From assembly GCF_014211975.1 (NCBI RefSeq), contig NZ_CP060084.1:2863001-2927000 (forward strand): a stretch of 64,000 nt of DNA. The letters run 5' to 3'. Both the position numbers and the translations under genes were made by a program. The DNA comes from Teredinibacter haidensis (lineage in GTDB: Bacteria > Pseudomonadota > Gammaproteobacteria > Pseudomonadales > Cellvibrionaceae). The notes below the pieces were generated by a model, which was not told the DNA's origin, did not search any database, and was given only the letters and a program-made list of their open reading frames with translations. Shown one piece after another: positions 50,268 through 62,385 of the stretch; within the stretch, counting starts at the first letter, position 1, and the number at the start of each line of letters is the position of its first letter.

Positions 50268-51688
50268 CAGTACTCTACGGTGCAACTGCAGAGAAAATTT
50301 TACCATCCACCTTAGCTCGACTATCCCATCGTGGACCAGACGACCAGCATTGTTGGATAAGTGGTCAATTGGCTATTGGTTTCGCACGCCTAGCAATTAA
50401 CGATGAAAGCATATCCGGCCGCCAGCCATATCAATTAGGCGATGTCGTTGGAGTGATCAATGGCGAAGTTTATAATGCAGATGCCTTAGCACAAAAATAC
50501 TGTTTAGTGCCAAAGAATAAGTGTGATACCCACATCGTTGTACCCTTATTTGCAAAAGTGGGCGAGCAAGTACTTTCTGAACTAGATGGTTTCTATTCAG
50601 GCGTGCTTTACCTACAGAGTAGCAATAGGCTATATCTGCTGCGTGATCACATGGGGAAAAAGCCACTGTTTTTTGGCCAAGGCGATGGTAACTTATTCGT
50701 GGTAAGCGAACTAAAAGCAATTCAAAGCATCGAATGGTTTAAGCAAGTGCCGCTTGGCATTAGCCAGATAGATTTAACTTCGGGTAAGCTAACTCAAATT
50801 TCAAAACGCTTTCCACGCGCCACCACACCCAGCTTGACTGAAGCGATGAAACAAGCCGTTATTAAACGTTTACCAAAACAGCAGTTTGGTATCTTTCTTA
50901 GCGGCGGCTTAGATAGCTCTATAATTGCGGCACTAGCGAACCAACATCGCCGAGACATCACCTATTTCGCACTTGGCAACGCAGATAGTTCTGATATTGC
51001 TAAGGTTAACACGATTGTAAAGCACCTGGAGTTAACCAATGTTCACTACATCCCACTGCCAAAAGAAAAAAAACTCCCCGAGCTGATTGGCAAAGTAGTC
51101 TTCGCTACTGAAAGTTACAATCCATCGATAATTAGCAACGGGCTTGCAACCTATTTACTAGCCAAGAAAGCACACCAGCAAGGCCTAAAGGTAGTACTGA
51201 CAGGTGACGGTGCGGATGAGCTTTTTGCAGGCTATCACGAAAATCTCACCAAGCAAGAGTGGCAGTTAATTCGCACTAAACTAATAAGCGATATGTGCTT
51301 TACCGAGCTTCGCCGCCTAGATAAGTGCTGCATGGCTCACAGCATTGAAGCTCGCTGCCCTTTCTTAGACCGAGCGGTAAAGCAAATTTCTGACAACCTA
51401 GAACACCATCATTTTTATCAATACGGCCAAAACAAAGTGGCTCTAAGAGAGGCGTTTGGTCACCTATTGCCCGCCGAAATCGCTTTCCGTAAAAAGACGT
51501 CTTTTGATGTCGGCAGTGGCATTCGTAAAATGATAGTGAACCACCTAACGCGAAGCGGAAATTCAGAATTATCCGAGCTTAAGAAAATTTGGCAAAAAAT
51601 GTTTTCTAATCATGCGAATAATCCCTATTTTTTTAGCTACCCAACCTTTGATACAGCCATTGCTAAACGTGGAGAAACCCACAGATGA
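50255..51688 (+). CDS. Asparagine synthetase B-type glutamine amidotransferase
   Basis: A 477-residue class II amidotransferase starting MCGIAVLYG at ATG 50255 (longer upstream frame rejected because the catalytic Cys must be residue 2). The N-terminal glutaminase has SHRGPDDQHCW and NGEVYN. The C-terminal synthetase has the PP-loop SGGLDSSIIAAL and DGADELFAGY, so both sites look active. It is shorter than E. coli AsnB (554 aa). In an asparagine enzyme the acceptor is aspartyl-AMP; inside this operon an amidation or amide ligation of the pathway intermediate is more likely. It overlaps its neighbours at both ends (13 and 4 bp). Confidence 0.9.
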   Translation: MCGIAVLYGATAEKILPSTLARLSHRGPDDQHCWISGQLAIGFARLAINDESISGRQPYQLGDVVGVINGEVYNADALAQKYCLVPKNKCDTHIVVPLFAKVGEQVLSELDGFYSGVLYLQSSNRLYLLRDHMGKKPLFFGQGDGNLFVVSELKAIQSIEWFKQVPLGISQIDLTSGKLTQISKRFPRATTPSLTEAMKQAVIKRLPKQQFGIFLSGGLDSSIIAALANQHRRDITYFALGNADSSDIAKVNTIVKHLELTNVHYIPLPKEKKLPELIGKVVFATESYNPSIISNGLATYLLAKKAHQQGLKVVLTGDGADELFAGYHENLTKQEWQLIRTKLISDMCFTELRRLDKCCMAHSIEARCPFLDRAVKQISDNLEHHHFYQYGQNKVALREAFGHLLPAEIAFRKKTSFDVGSGIRKMIVNHLTRSGNSELSELKKIWQKMFSNHANNPYFFSYPTFDTAIAKRGETHR

Positions 51689-52392
51689 CGGTACAACTTG
51701 CCCAACAAATACTACTCAAAAAATTTAGGCAAGAGCCATTTCATAATCTCTATTTACTCAACAATCTACAGCCCACCATAACCGCATACGGTGGTACCTG
51801 CTCAGATAAAACGCTGAGTTACCTAACAACAGCAAAAGCAGCGGGCCTAGATGCACACCTGCATTCCGCCCGCATTGGTGGACGAAACATCCACCGTTTG
51901 ATCCGGCTTGAGATAGATAACCATCGCTACTTTGCTGATATTGGCAATGGCTGGCCATCGATTTATCTATATTCCACCACAGGCCGCACGGAATATGAGT
52001 GCTACGGTATGCGTTTTAGGAGTGAGATACTAAATGGCGTAATCAAAATTTATCATCGCAAGTGTGGCGTAGAAAAACTGCAAATGGAAATCGACATTGC
52101 AGAAAAATCAGAAAACGATATACGTCAAGCCATTGCCATGCGATTTTTCAACAATATTACCTACCCATTTAGCAACCAGCTACGCTTCTCAATGGTTGTT
52201 GGAGAAAGCTTCCTGTTTATTCGTAATACCCAACTAGAGATATACAGAGACAATGGTATGGAAGTAATTCCTAACATTAGCAGGGAAAGCCTATCCACGG
52301 TTGTAGCCGAATATTTTGGCTATGATTTGGATCCGATAATGACCAGAGTTTGCAATTCAACAACCCAAAAACAAATATCGCCCCAAAACTAG
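51685..52392 (+). CDS. Arylamine N-acetyltransferase-like acyltransferase
   Basis: A 235-residue protein with the Cys-His-Asp triad in NAT order: C39 in YGGTCSDKTL, H70 in NIHRLIRLEI, D85 in YFADIGNGWPS. Spacing fits NAT or transglutaminase-like acyltransferases (HRYFADIGNG aligns with the NAT VDVGFG region). NATs move acyl groups from CoA to aromatic amines, and the aminopyrimidine expected from the RibA-NADAR step is a plausible acceptor. ATGA overlap with asnB. It is the last gene of the island operon; the right repeat lies 72 bp beyond. Confidence 0.72.
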   Translation: MTVQLAQQILLKKFRQEPFHNLYLLNNLQPTITAYGGTCSDKTLSYLTTAKAAGLDAHLHSARIGGRNIHRLIRLEIDNHRYFADIGNGWPSIYLYSTTGRTEYECYGMRFRSEILNGVIKIYHRKCGVEKLQMEIDIAEKSENDIRQAIAMRFFNNITYPFSNQLRFSMVVGESFLFIRNTQLEIYRDNGMEVIPNISRESLSTVVAEYFGYDLDPIMTRVCNSTTQKQISPQN

Positions 52393-52463
52393 TGTTGGGC
52401 CATCGAAAATCAGATGCCAAAGAGCGCGTGACTATTCACTGGCCATGCTTCAGCACAATCAAT

Positions 52464-52480
52464 GGGGTTCAAATCCCCCC
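52464..52480 (+). repeat. Right attachment-site copy (attR) of the ssrA T-arm
   Basis: An exact 17-base copy of 43831-43847. No tRNA or tmRNA body is attached, so it is a free-standing copy marking the likely island end, 72 bp past the last cargo gene. The copy does not extend to the CCA end. Confidence 0.55.
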
Positions 52481-52610
52481 CCTGAAACACATCACAACCT
52501 ATAAGCTGAGCGTGCAGCACTGGGTGGAATTTCTGCATCAATACTTGAACTAATTTGCGTCCTCTGTAGACTAATATGAACTACTTGCTACAAACGAAAT
52601 GGCCTTTTAA

Positions 52611-52955
52611 TTGTTCGACGTGTGTCTAAGACTGGTACTGCTCGCCCTGATACCGCTGCAATTAATTGCAGCGGTCGCTGACCCACATCAATTTCACCAA
52701 CCCAGTAACCAGCACGAAATAATTGCTGAGCATGTACATGACCAATCCTCGGCTGAAGCCAAGGGTGCAGCCGAACAACAAGGTGATACTCTCGATTGCC
52801 ACCACTGTTGCCACTGCCACAGTATGGCCAGCACAGTATTACCGGTGTCGTTTTGCCATATTTCGCCCACGAATAACCAATCGGTAACGTTCACCCAAAG
52901 GGATGAATACTCATCCCAAGCTCCTCCGTCTCTTTACCGCCCTCCAATTGTTTAG
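52611..52955 (+). CDS. CzcI-like periplasmic His/Cys-rich protein
   Basis: About 114 residues from TTG 52611 (GTG 52620 is an alternative) with a signal peptide (RLVLLALIPLQLIAAVADP). The metal-binding cluster CHHCCHCHSMAS is near residue 63, and His residues dot the N-terminal half. This resembles the small CzcI / DUF2946-type proteins placed ahead of czcCBA. Probable role: periplasmic metal buffering or regulation. It is 62 bp upstream of czcC. Confidence 0.65.
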   Translation: MFDVCLRLVLLALIPLQLIAAVADPHQFHQPSNQHEIIAEHVHDQSSAEAKGAAEQQGDTLDCHHCCHCHSMASTVLPVSFCHISPTNNQSVTFTQRDEYSSQAPPSLYRPPIV

Positions 52956-53017
52956 TCCTCGCCTTTAGAAATAGTCGAATTATTTCGGCATATCGATTCA
53001 TTTAGCAGGACTCAAAT

Positions 53018-54295
53018 ATGTTTTTCAACCAACACTCGGGCTCACGCCTGCGTTTATACGCAGGCGTAGGGCTAATTTTATTCTCTGTCGTATCGACGAA
53101 GGCATTTGCCCAAAATAGCGATCAATCGTTATCTCTTCAGCAAGCCATTACGAAGACCTTGGCACGAAACCCACAACTTCATCAATTCAATATTAAAAAG
53201 GAGGGTTTGCTAGGTCGCCGAAAGCTCAGCGAGCTAAGACCAGCCTTAAATGTCGGCCTCGAGGTTGACAATTTTGGCGGTAGCGGCAATTTGGCAGGCA
53301 CTCAATCTGCAGAAACAACACTTGCTTTGTCTTCCGTCATCGAATTCGGGGGGAAGCGTCTTGCTCGAGTATCAGTCACAGACGCACAAATTCAAGCGTT
53401 CAACGATCATCGTCAAGCCTTTACGTTGGATGTTTTGGGTGAGCTCACAAGCTGCTTTATACGGGCACTTGAGGTTCAAGCGTTATCAGCGCTTGCCAAA
53501 GATACACGTGATCTGGCGCAAAATACCCTAGCGATCGTTAAAAACCGATCTAAGCAAGGCGCCGCGCCAGAGGCTGAAGTCAAGCGAGCGAAATCAGCTT
53601 TCTCTCAGGCGCAGCTTCAGGTAAATGCGCTGGAGCAACAATACCAACGATTACGGATCAAGATCGCCGCCTATTGGGGAGAGACTTCGCCCAACTGGAC
53701 CACACTAAATGGAAAGATCGATGCCTTTGGACAGTCATCAGATTTTGCCACGCTCTATGATCGAGCCCAAAAATCACCGGCAATAAACCAACTTGCCAGT
53801 AAAGCACGCTTGAAGAAGGCCGAGGTCTCGCTCGCGAGAACACAATCCATATCGAATCTCAGCTGGCAGCTCGGCGTACGTCGATTTGAAGATAGCGGTG
53901 ACACCGCATTCACGGCGGGTGTATCGATCCCGCTATCTACTGGCAAACGTAGCAGAGGCGCACTGAAATCCGCCTTGGCCGCTGAAAGTGAGGTGGTGTA
54001 CGAGCGTCAAACAGCTCTCCTAAAACTGCATGTATTGTTGTTTGAAGCCTATTCTCAGCGGCAACAGCATATCGCGGCAGTAAAGGTATTTCGCACGACT
54101 ATTCTACCGGATTTAAATGCCGTCTTAGCCTCAACGCAGCGCGCCTATGAAACAGGGCGTTACAGCTATCAAGACTGGATAGCTGCACAAAAAGAGTTGC
54201 TCGATGCGAAACGATCATTCATTGAGAATGCGGCGGCAGCATCGATCAATCAGGCAATTATCGAACAGTTAATTGCCGAGCCACTCCATTCCTAA
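53018..54295 (+). CDS. czcC: CzcC-type outer membrane efflux protein
   Basis: A 425-residue TolC-family protein with a signal peptide ending AFAQ. It has the OEP repeats: SLSLQQAITKTLARNPQL, long coiled coils around residues 140-210, and RAYETGRYSYQDWIAAQKELL near 385. It forms the outer-membrane channel of the RND metal pump encoded downstream. Confidence 0.88.
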   Translation: MFFNQHSGSRLRLYAGVGLILFSVVSTKAFAQNSDQSLSLQQAITKTLARNPQLHQFNIKKEGLLGRRKLSELRPALNVGLEVDNFGGSGNLAGTQSAETTLALSSVIEFGGKRLARVSVTDAQIQAFNDHRQAFTLDVLGELTSCFIRALEVQALSALAKDTRDLAQNTLAIVKNRSKQGAAPEAEVKRAKSAFSQAQLQVNALEQQYQRLRIKIAAYWGETSPNWTTLNGKIDAFGQSSDFATLYDRAQKSPAINQLASKARLKKAEVSLARTQSISNLSWQLGVRRFEDSGDTAFTAGVSIPLSTGKRSRGALKSALAAESEVVYERQTALLKLHVLLFEAYSQRQQHIAAVKVFRTTILPDLNAVLASTQRAYETGRYSYQDWIAAQKELLDAKRSFIENAAAASINQAIIEQLIAEPLHS

Positions 54296-54366
54296 GCACG
54301 CATAACTCAATAAGCCAATTTTTATTTCAGTGTTGATAGAAAACGCTGAAAAGACAGGATTAAATA

Positions 54367-58484
<4,118 letters not shown>

Positions 58485-58773
58485 CGGACATAAGTAGAAA
58501 GGCGCGGCAACAATCCAAGGCTGCGCCTTGATGAATCCCACGAATATAAAAGAGAGGAAAATTAATGGCTCTGCCCCCATTAGATCTAAACAATATAGCA
58601 AGGGGATTTCCACCAACTTGGCGTGTAATTACTTATTTAGCCTAGATGTACTGCCCCAATGGCACCCATTTATCTTTTCCACTAAAGATGGTTGATCGTG
58701 ATGACGAAATACGGATAGACTCTATTTTGTGCAACATTTCGCTGTGTAATACAGGGATAAGAGGGAACTTCGA
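58485..58773. other. Gap after czcA with an imperfect hairpin
   Basis: At 58498-58530 AAGGCGC...GCGCCTT can pair, a weak candidate terminator for the czc operon without a U-run. No gene is visible. Confidence 0.4.
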
Positions 58774-59235
58774 GTGAGTGAGCACCTACCAATCTGGAAG
58801 CGCCCGGCTGTTCTCGCAATCATTGGAATTGTGTTGGCATTCCCACCCAGTTTAGTGGCTTTGGTTCAACTCTTCTCTTCTTCAGGTGACCAATCAGCAA
58901 TAGAAACACAAAACCCACGCGTCACACCCACAGAAAATTTTAATTCGCCCTCTCCCACAACCCCAATAAAAACCAACCTTACTCTGAACACAGGGAAAAG
59001 CGTACGAGATGAAATCGCACTAACATATTTCAGTGCAGAATTCCAAGAGCTGCAGGGAAAACAATTCGCCAAGCTAGTGGCTGCCCCAGATGGACGCCAA
59101 GCCGTGCACAAACCGATATTCAACGCTGGTCAAAGCCTGGTGTTTGATGGCGCTAAAGGAAAATTTAAAGCCACAGTCCTAACGTTGGATTTTCAGCAGC
59201 AGCGGCTGGAAATAAAAGTAACGGAAGTGAACTAA
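58774..59235 (+). CDS. Single-pass membrane protein of unknown function
   Basis: A 153-residue protein from GTG 58774 behind GAGGGA. A cytoplasmic N-terminus (SEHLPIWKRP) leads to one TM segment (AVLAIIGIVLAFPPSLVALVQ, in part), a Thr/Pro/Ser-rich linker (residues 40-70) and a small beta-rich periplasmic domain (FNAGQSLVFDGAKGKFKATVL). Family not recognised. It is 26 bp upstream of the FlgO-domain gene, likely one operon. Confidence 0.65.
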   Translation: MSEHLPIWKRPAVLAIIGIVLAFPPSLVALVQLFSSSGDQSAIETQNPRVTPTENFNSPSPTTPIKTNLTLNTGKSVRDEIALTYFSAEFQELQGKQFAKLVAAPDGRQAVHKPIFNAGQSLVFDGAKGKFKATVLTLDFQQQRLEIKVTEVN

Positions 59236-59261
59236 ACCACACAAACAGCAGGGATAAAATA

Positions 59262-60248
59262 ATGATAAAGCAAAAACTTATAGGACTATGCCACTGCTTA
59301 TTCGCTGGAATCTTACTTTTAACGCTCAGCCAAGCGAATGCCGCTGGCAACCTCGATGAGGGCGTAAAAGATCTGGCGAAACAGATTTCAGTCAACATGA
59401 AAGGCAACAATAAACGCAAGATTGCCGTTATTGAATTCAGCAACCTTAATGACGAAGTATCCGCGTTCGGGCAATTTCTAGCCGAAGAATTAATTACGCA
59501 GCTATACATGCTGAAAACAGATCAGTTTGAAGTGGTCGAGCGCCGCCAACTGCTGAAAGTATTAAATGAGCAAGGCCTAGGCACATCTGGTTTGCTCGAC
59601 GCCGACGCCATGAGCCAAGTCGGAAAGATTCTGGGGGTCGATGCGATCGTTACGGGGTCTGTTACTAATCTGGGGAATACAGTAAAAGTGAATGCGCGAA
59701 TGATCTCCGTAACAACGGCAAAAATATTCGCTGTTGCGGCCACCAACATCCCCAAAGTCGGTACCGTTTCCCAGCTGATGGATAAAAAAGCGAAAAAAGT
59801 AAAATCTGCGAGCTCTGGTAGCGTAATAAAAGCAACATCTGAAAACGCCGAAAAACCGAAGCATGGCATTATGAGTATATCGACCAATATACTAACCCTG
59901 AGCCTAGACTCATGCGAAAAAAATGGGACTTCCGTCGTATGTACCGTGTATGCACGCAACGATGATGAAAATAATGATCTAGATATCTATGTTTACGCAA
60001 AAAGTGGCGGCACTAACGCCCGAATTTTAGATAACTACGGGAGAGAAACCCTCGCAAACAACGTCTCCATTGGCGGTAAAAGCAGTGGAAGATACTTTAT
60101 ACATACCTTTGTTGCCGGTGTCTCAACACCAATCGTCTACACATTTAACAGTGTCGCCTCGGATGCATCGAGTATATCTCTGTTTGATATGCACTTTAAC
60201 GCAAACAACAAAGCCTTTAACGGCAAGCTGCGCAAAATTCATCTCTAG
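59262..60248 (+). CDS. FlgO-domain / CsgG-like periplasmic protein
   Basis: A 328-residue secreted protein (signal peptide ...LLLTLSQANA). Residues about 50-170 form the FlgO/CsgG-like fold: KIAVIEFSNLNDEVSAFGQ, FLAEELITQLYMLKTDQFEVV, LGVDAIVTGSVTNLGNTVKVNA. Such domains occur in flagellar FlgO and in proteins that sense or build envelope structures. The C-terminal half (about 210-328) is a beta-sandwich-like module I do not recognise (SLDSCEKNGTSVVCTVYARND). It pairs with the membrane protein upstream. Confidence 0.75.
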   Translation: MIKQKLIGLCHCLFAGILLLTLSQANAAGNLDEGVKDLAKQISVNMKGNNKRKIAVIEFSNLNDEVSAFGQFLAEELITQLYMLKTDQFEVVERRQLLKVLNEQGLGTSGLLDADAMSQVGKILGVDAIVTGSVTNLGNTVKVNARMISVTTAKIFAVAATNIPKVGTVSQLMDKKAKKVKSASSGSVIKATSENAEKPKHGIMSISTNILTLSLDSCEKNGTSVVCTVYARNDDENNDLDIYVYAKSGGTNARILDNYGRETLANNVSIGGKSSGRYFIHTFVAGVSTPIVYTFNSVASDASSISLFDMHFNANNKAFNGKLRKIHL

Positions 60249-60487
60249 TCGCCTAGCTATAGCCTCCGAGTCAAGCCACAAGAACAGTGGCTTATAGCTT
60301 CCATCAATGGCCTGCCCTGTCATTCCCGCAGCATGCCATACGGAAGCACTGCTCGCTAACCTCGCGCGGCCCCCTCTGCAACAATCTCAAAACCTAAATT
60401 GCGTTACACCTCGTTTATACATTTTCCCTTGCGCTCGATCTGTAGCCTGCCCGCGCCAACAATAATCAAATAGCAGCGGGAAGAAAA
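60249..60487. other. Intergenic stretch without recognisable gene
   Basis: Roughly 240 bp upstream of the damaged lipoprotein ORF; I see no promoter, RNA or coding signal I would defend. Confidence 0.4.
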
Positions 60488-60810
60488 TTGATAAGTTCAG
60501 CTCAGCCAAAGCGCTCGCCTGAATTAGCCTGCTTATTAGCGTTTTAACCGTTTTGGGCTGCAGCTCCTACGGTAGCGGAGAAGTTATCGTAACGGGTATA
60601 CTCTCCCGCCTCACCACAGTATTTGATGTTGAAAAGGTCTATCGAAAAACTGACAGGGATAAATTAAATTCCGCCATTAAAGACATTACTATCCACTTGA
60701 AATCTCGTGGAGAAAGCACAGGAACTTCCAGAAGGTGCATCCAAAAAACCATTGCCTATAACATTCAAAAAGGTGTCGTAAAACAAGGCGGCTGTGACAC
60801 ACGTATTTAA
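60488..60810 (+). pseudogene. Small lipoprotein, apparently frameshifted near its start
   Basis: From TTG 60488 the frame reads LISSAQPKRSPELACLLAF then stops. One base away the sequence continues LLISVLTVLGCSSYGSG, a typical signal-peptide end and lipobox (VLGC), followed by about 80 residues to a TAA at 60808-60810. A shift near 60530-60540 would join the two. The mature part (EVIVTGILSRLTTVFDVEKVY; RRCIQKTIAYNIQKGVV, in part) is unknown. Low confidence; it could also be a complete gene with an unusual start. Confidence 0.4.
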
Positions 60811-60833
60811 GCGTATTCACTCGGATGAACAAA

Positions 60834-61341
60834 CTACATATTATTATATTTATCTAGCCCTTCTATATACTCTTTCAACTCCTGTGATACCACGATGGAA
60901 GACATTTCCCGATAAGGTCGAAACAGATGATGACCTGCCGCTTTACTTTCGTTTATCACAATATCGTCAAACAATAAGGCCACTTCCGGAGGGGAGTTTT
61001 CATTCAGATTAGACGCCTGCATATCAAAAACGTCTAACAAACCGATAATGTTACACAGCTTGTAATTCGTCCATACCTTGCCCGACGTTCCATCGATCAA
61101 GTGACATCCATAGGCATCGATATTGTCAATACCAAAATTGAAAAATCAGCAACAATTCATCACTAATTAAAAGCGGCGATTCAAACAATTCTGGCATCAC
61201 ATCTTCTGGGTACCGCAAGTCAACCAGAATAGGCTCTTCCACTTGCTCGGTACGCAATTTCGCACCGTCAATAAAATCCCCCCAAGAAAGACCATTATTC
61301 TGCTTTCTCATTGAGGCGTCACATAGTTGATATGTGGCCAC
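60834..61341 (-). pseudogene. Imm11-type immunity gene, frameshifted
   Basis: GTG 61341 behind GGAAAG opens MATYQLCDASMRKQNNG and PILVDLRYPEDVMPELFESP, then stops at FQFWY. Removing one base from the TTTT run at about 61133-61138 continues the protein as FGIDNIDAYGCHLIDGTSG, VWTNYKLCNIIGLLDVFD and FRPYREMSSIVVSQELKEYI. The joined protein (about 168 residues) matches the DUF1629/Imm11 immunity family. It lies 71 bp after the AHH effector gene and is its expected immunity protein. A single-base error in a homopolymer is the cheapest explanation, real or in the assembly. Confidence 0.8.
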
Positions 61342-61412
61342 CTGGTCTTTCCATCAAAAAAAAAGTGTGTCATCATTTCTCAAAATAATAGCCATCAAAT
61401 AAACTATTTTTG

Positions 61413-62324
61413 TTATTCTGCGGGATGTTCATTCCGCATGCGATTTACCGTCTTTGGGTCGTTAGCTAAGAACTTCTTGTACTCTGTACACCACGAAGAA
61501 GTAACGATATCCTTTTCCCATTTTTTAACATCACTAGTTAAGTGCCTTAACAACCAGCGTGATATCGCATTCAAGCGAGCATTTAAATGATAAACCGGCG
61601 CGCTAGGGCTTTCCCCTTCACCGCAAAAGGGGCATCCATCTTTCATTTTCCCCATCAGCTTATCTAAGTCATCTAATACTTTTTTAACAGTTGTCGAATA
61701 AGGCTTTCTATGCGAATCATGAAACTGTCTTCCGCTGTCATACATAGCTAAAAATGCGTAAGATTTTTTGAATTCCTCATCCATACCACCCCAACCTTTA
61801 ACTGCATAATTACTGACGAGCCATGCTCCATTGTTTGCACTATTCACGTTATAGCCAATATTGTCTTTGTCATCTCCATCATCGACAGGGCCTAATTTTT
61901 TGTTTTCATAAAGTATACTGGCCCCCAAACTATCGTTACCCGGTATTAAATGGTGAGCGCCGTACAGTACCGGAATGGTACCGGCCTCAAACACTTCTTT
62001 ATGCCAGGTTCTAGCCTCGGCACGCGCAAAAGACATGGTGTCGAAGGGCGCCTTCTCACCCTTTTCAACGGGTTTGTTCACATCCAACTCTTCAGCCCGA
62101 GGCTTTGTTTTCTTTGATTCGTCAGGGGTAATTGGCCGAGTATATGTGGTGAATCCAGATAAGTTTTTCGCAAGTGTCCCTGAATGATTATCGGAACTGT
62201 TGCCCGCTGACGCAGCTTCGTCGTAATCGGCAGCCAGAAAGTTTTTCATATAGACGGATTCCTCCGTCTTACAAAACGGGCAATCATCGTCAGTGTGTGG
62301 CGCGGCCAAAGCCACTTTAACCAT
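61413..62324 (-). CDS. AHH-family nuclease effector toxin
   Basis: A 303-residue protein, intact. The AHH signature GAHHLIPGNDSLGAS is at residues 122-136 (metal-bound His pair), followed by NIGYNVNSANNGAWL, the second half of the HNH/Endonuclease VII-like fold. A zinc-knuckle-like CPFC lies at residues 15-18 and again (GCPFCGEG) near 245. Residues 40-100 are a Ser/Asp/Lys-rich spacer. There is no signal peptide, as expected for type VI effectors. The gene sits between a T6SS-type ketoacyl-synthase-like gene and an Imm11 gene, a known effector-module layout. Probable role: DNase or RNase delivered into competitors. Confidence 0.82.
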   Translation of the reverse strand: MVKVALAAPHTDDDCPFCKTEESVYMKNFLAADYDEAASAGNSSDNHSGTLAKNLSGFTTYTRPITPDESKKTKPRAEELDVNKPVEKGEKAPFDTMSFARAEARTWHKEVFEAGTIPVLYGAHHLIPGNDSLGASILYENKKLGPVDDGDDKDNIGYNVNSANNGAWLVSNYAVKGWGGMDEEFKKSYAFLAMYDSGRQFHDSHRKPYSTTVKKVLDDLDKLMGKMKDGCPFCGEGESPSAPVYHLNARLNAISRWLLRHLTSDVKKWEKDIVTSSWCTEYKKFLANDPKTVNRMRNEHPAE

Positions 62325-62385
62325 TTATCCAAGTTCCATAGAATCTCTCTTAATCGAACGACAATACAAAAAAACTGACGCTAAA

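Noticed and set aside
52350..52553. 67-codon frame across the right repeat
   Set aside because: Overlaps the NAT gene end; no ribosome site.
59522..59959. 145-codon minus-strand frame
   Set aside because: Antisense shadow of the FlgO-domain gene.
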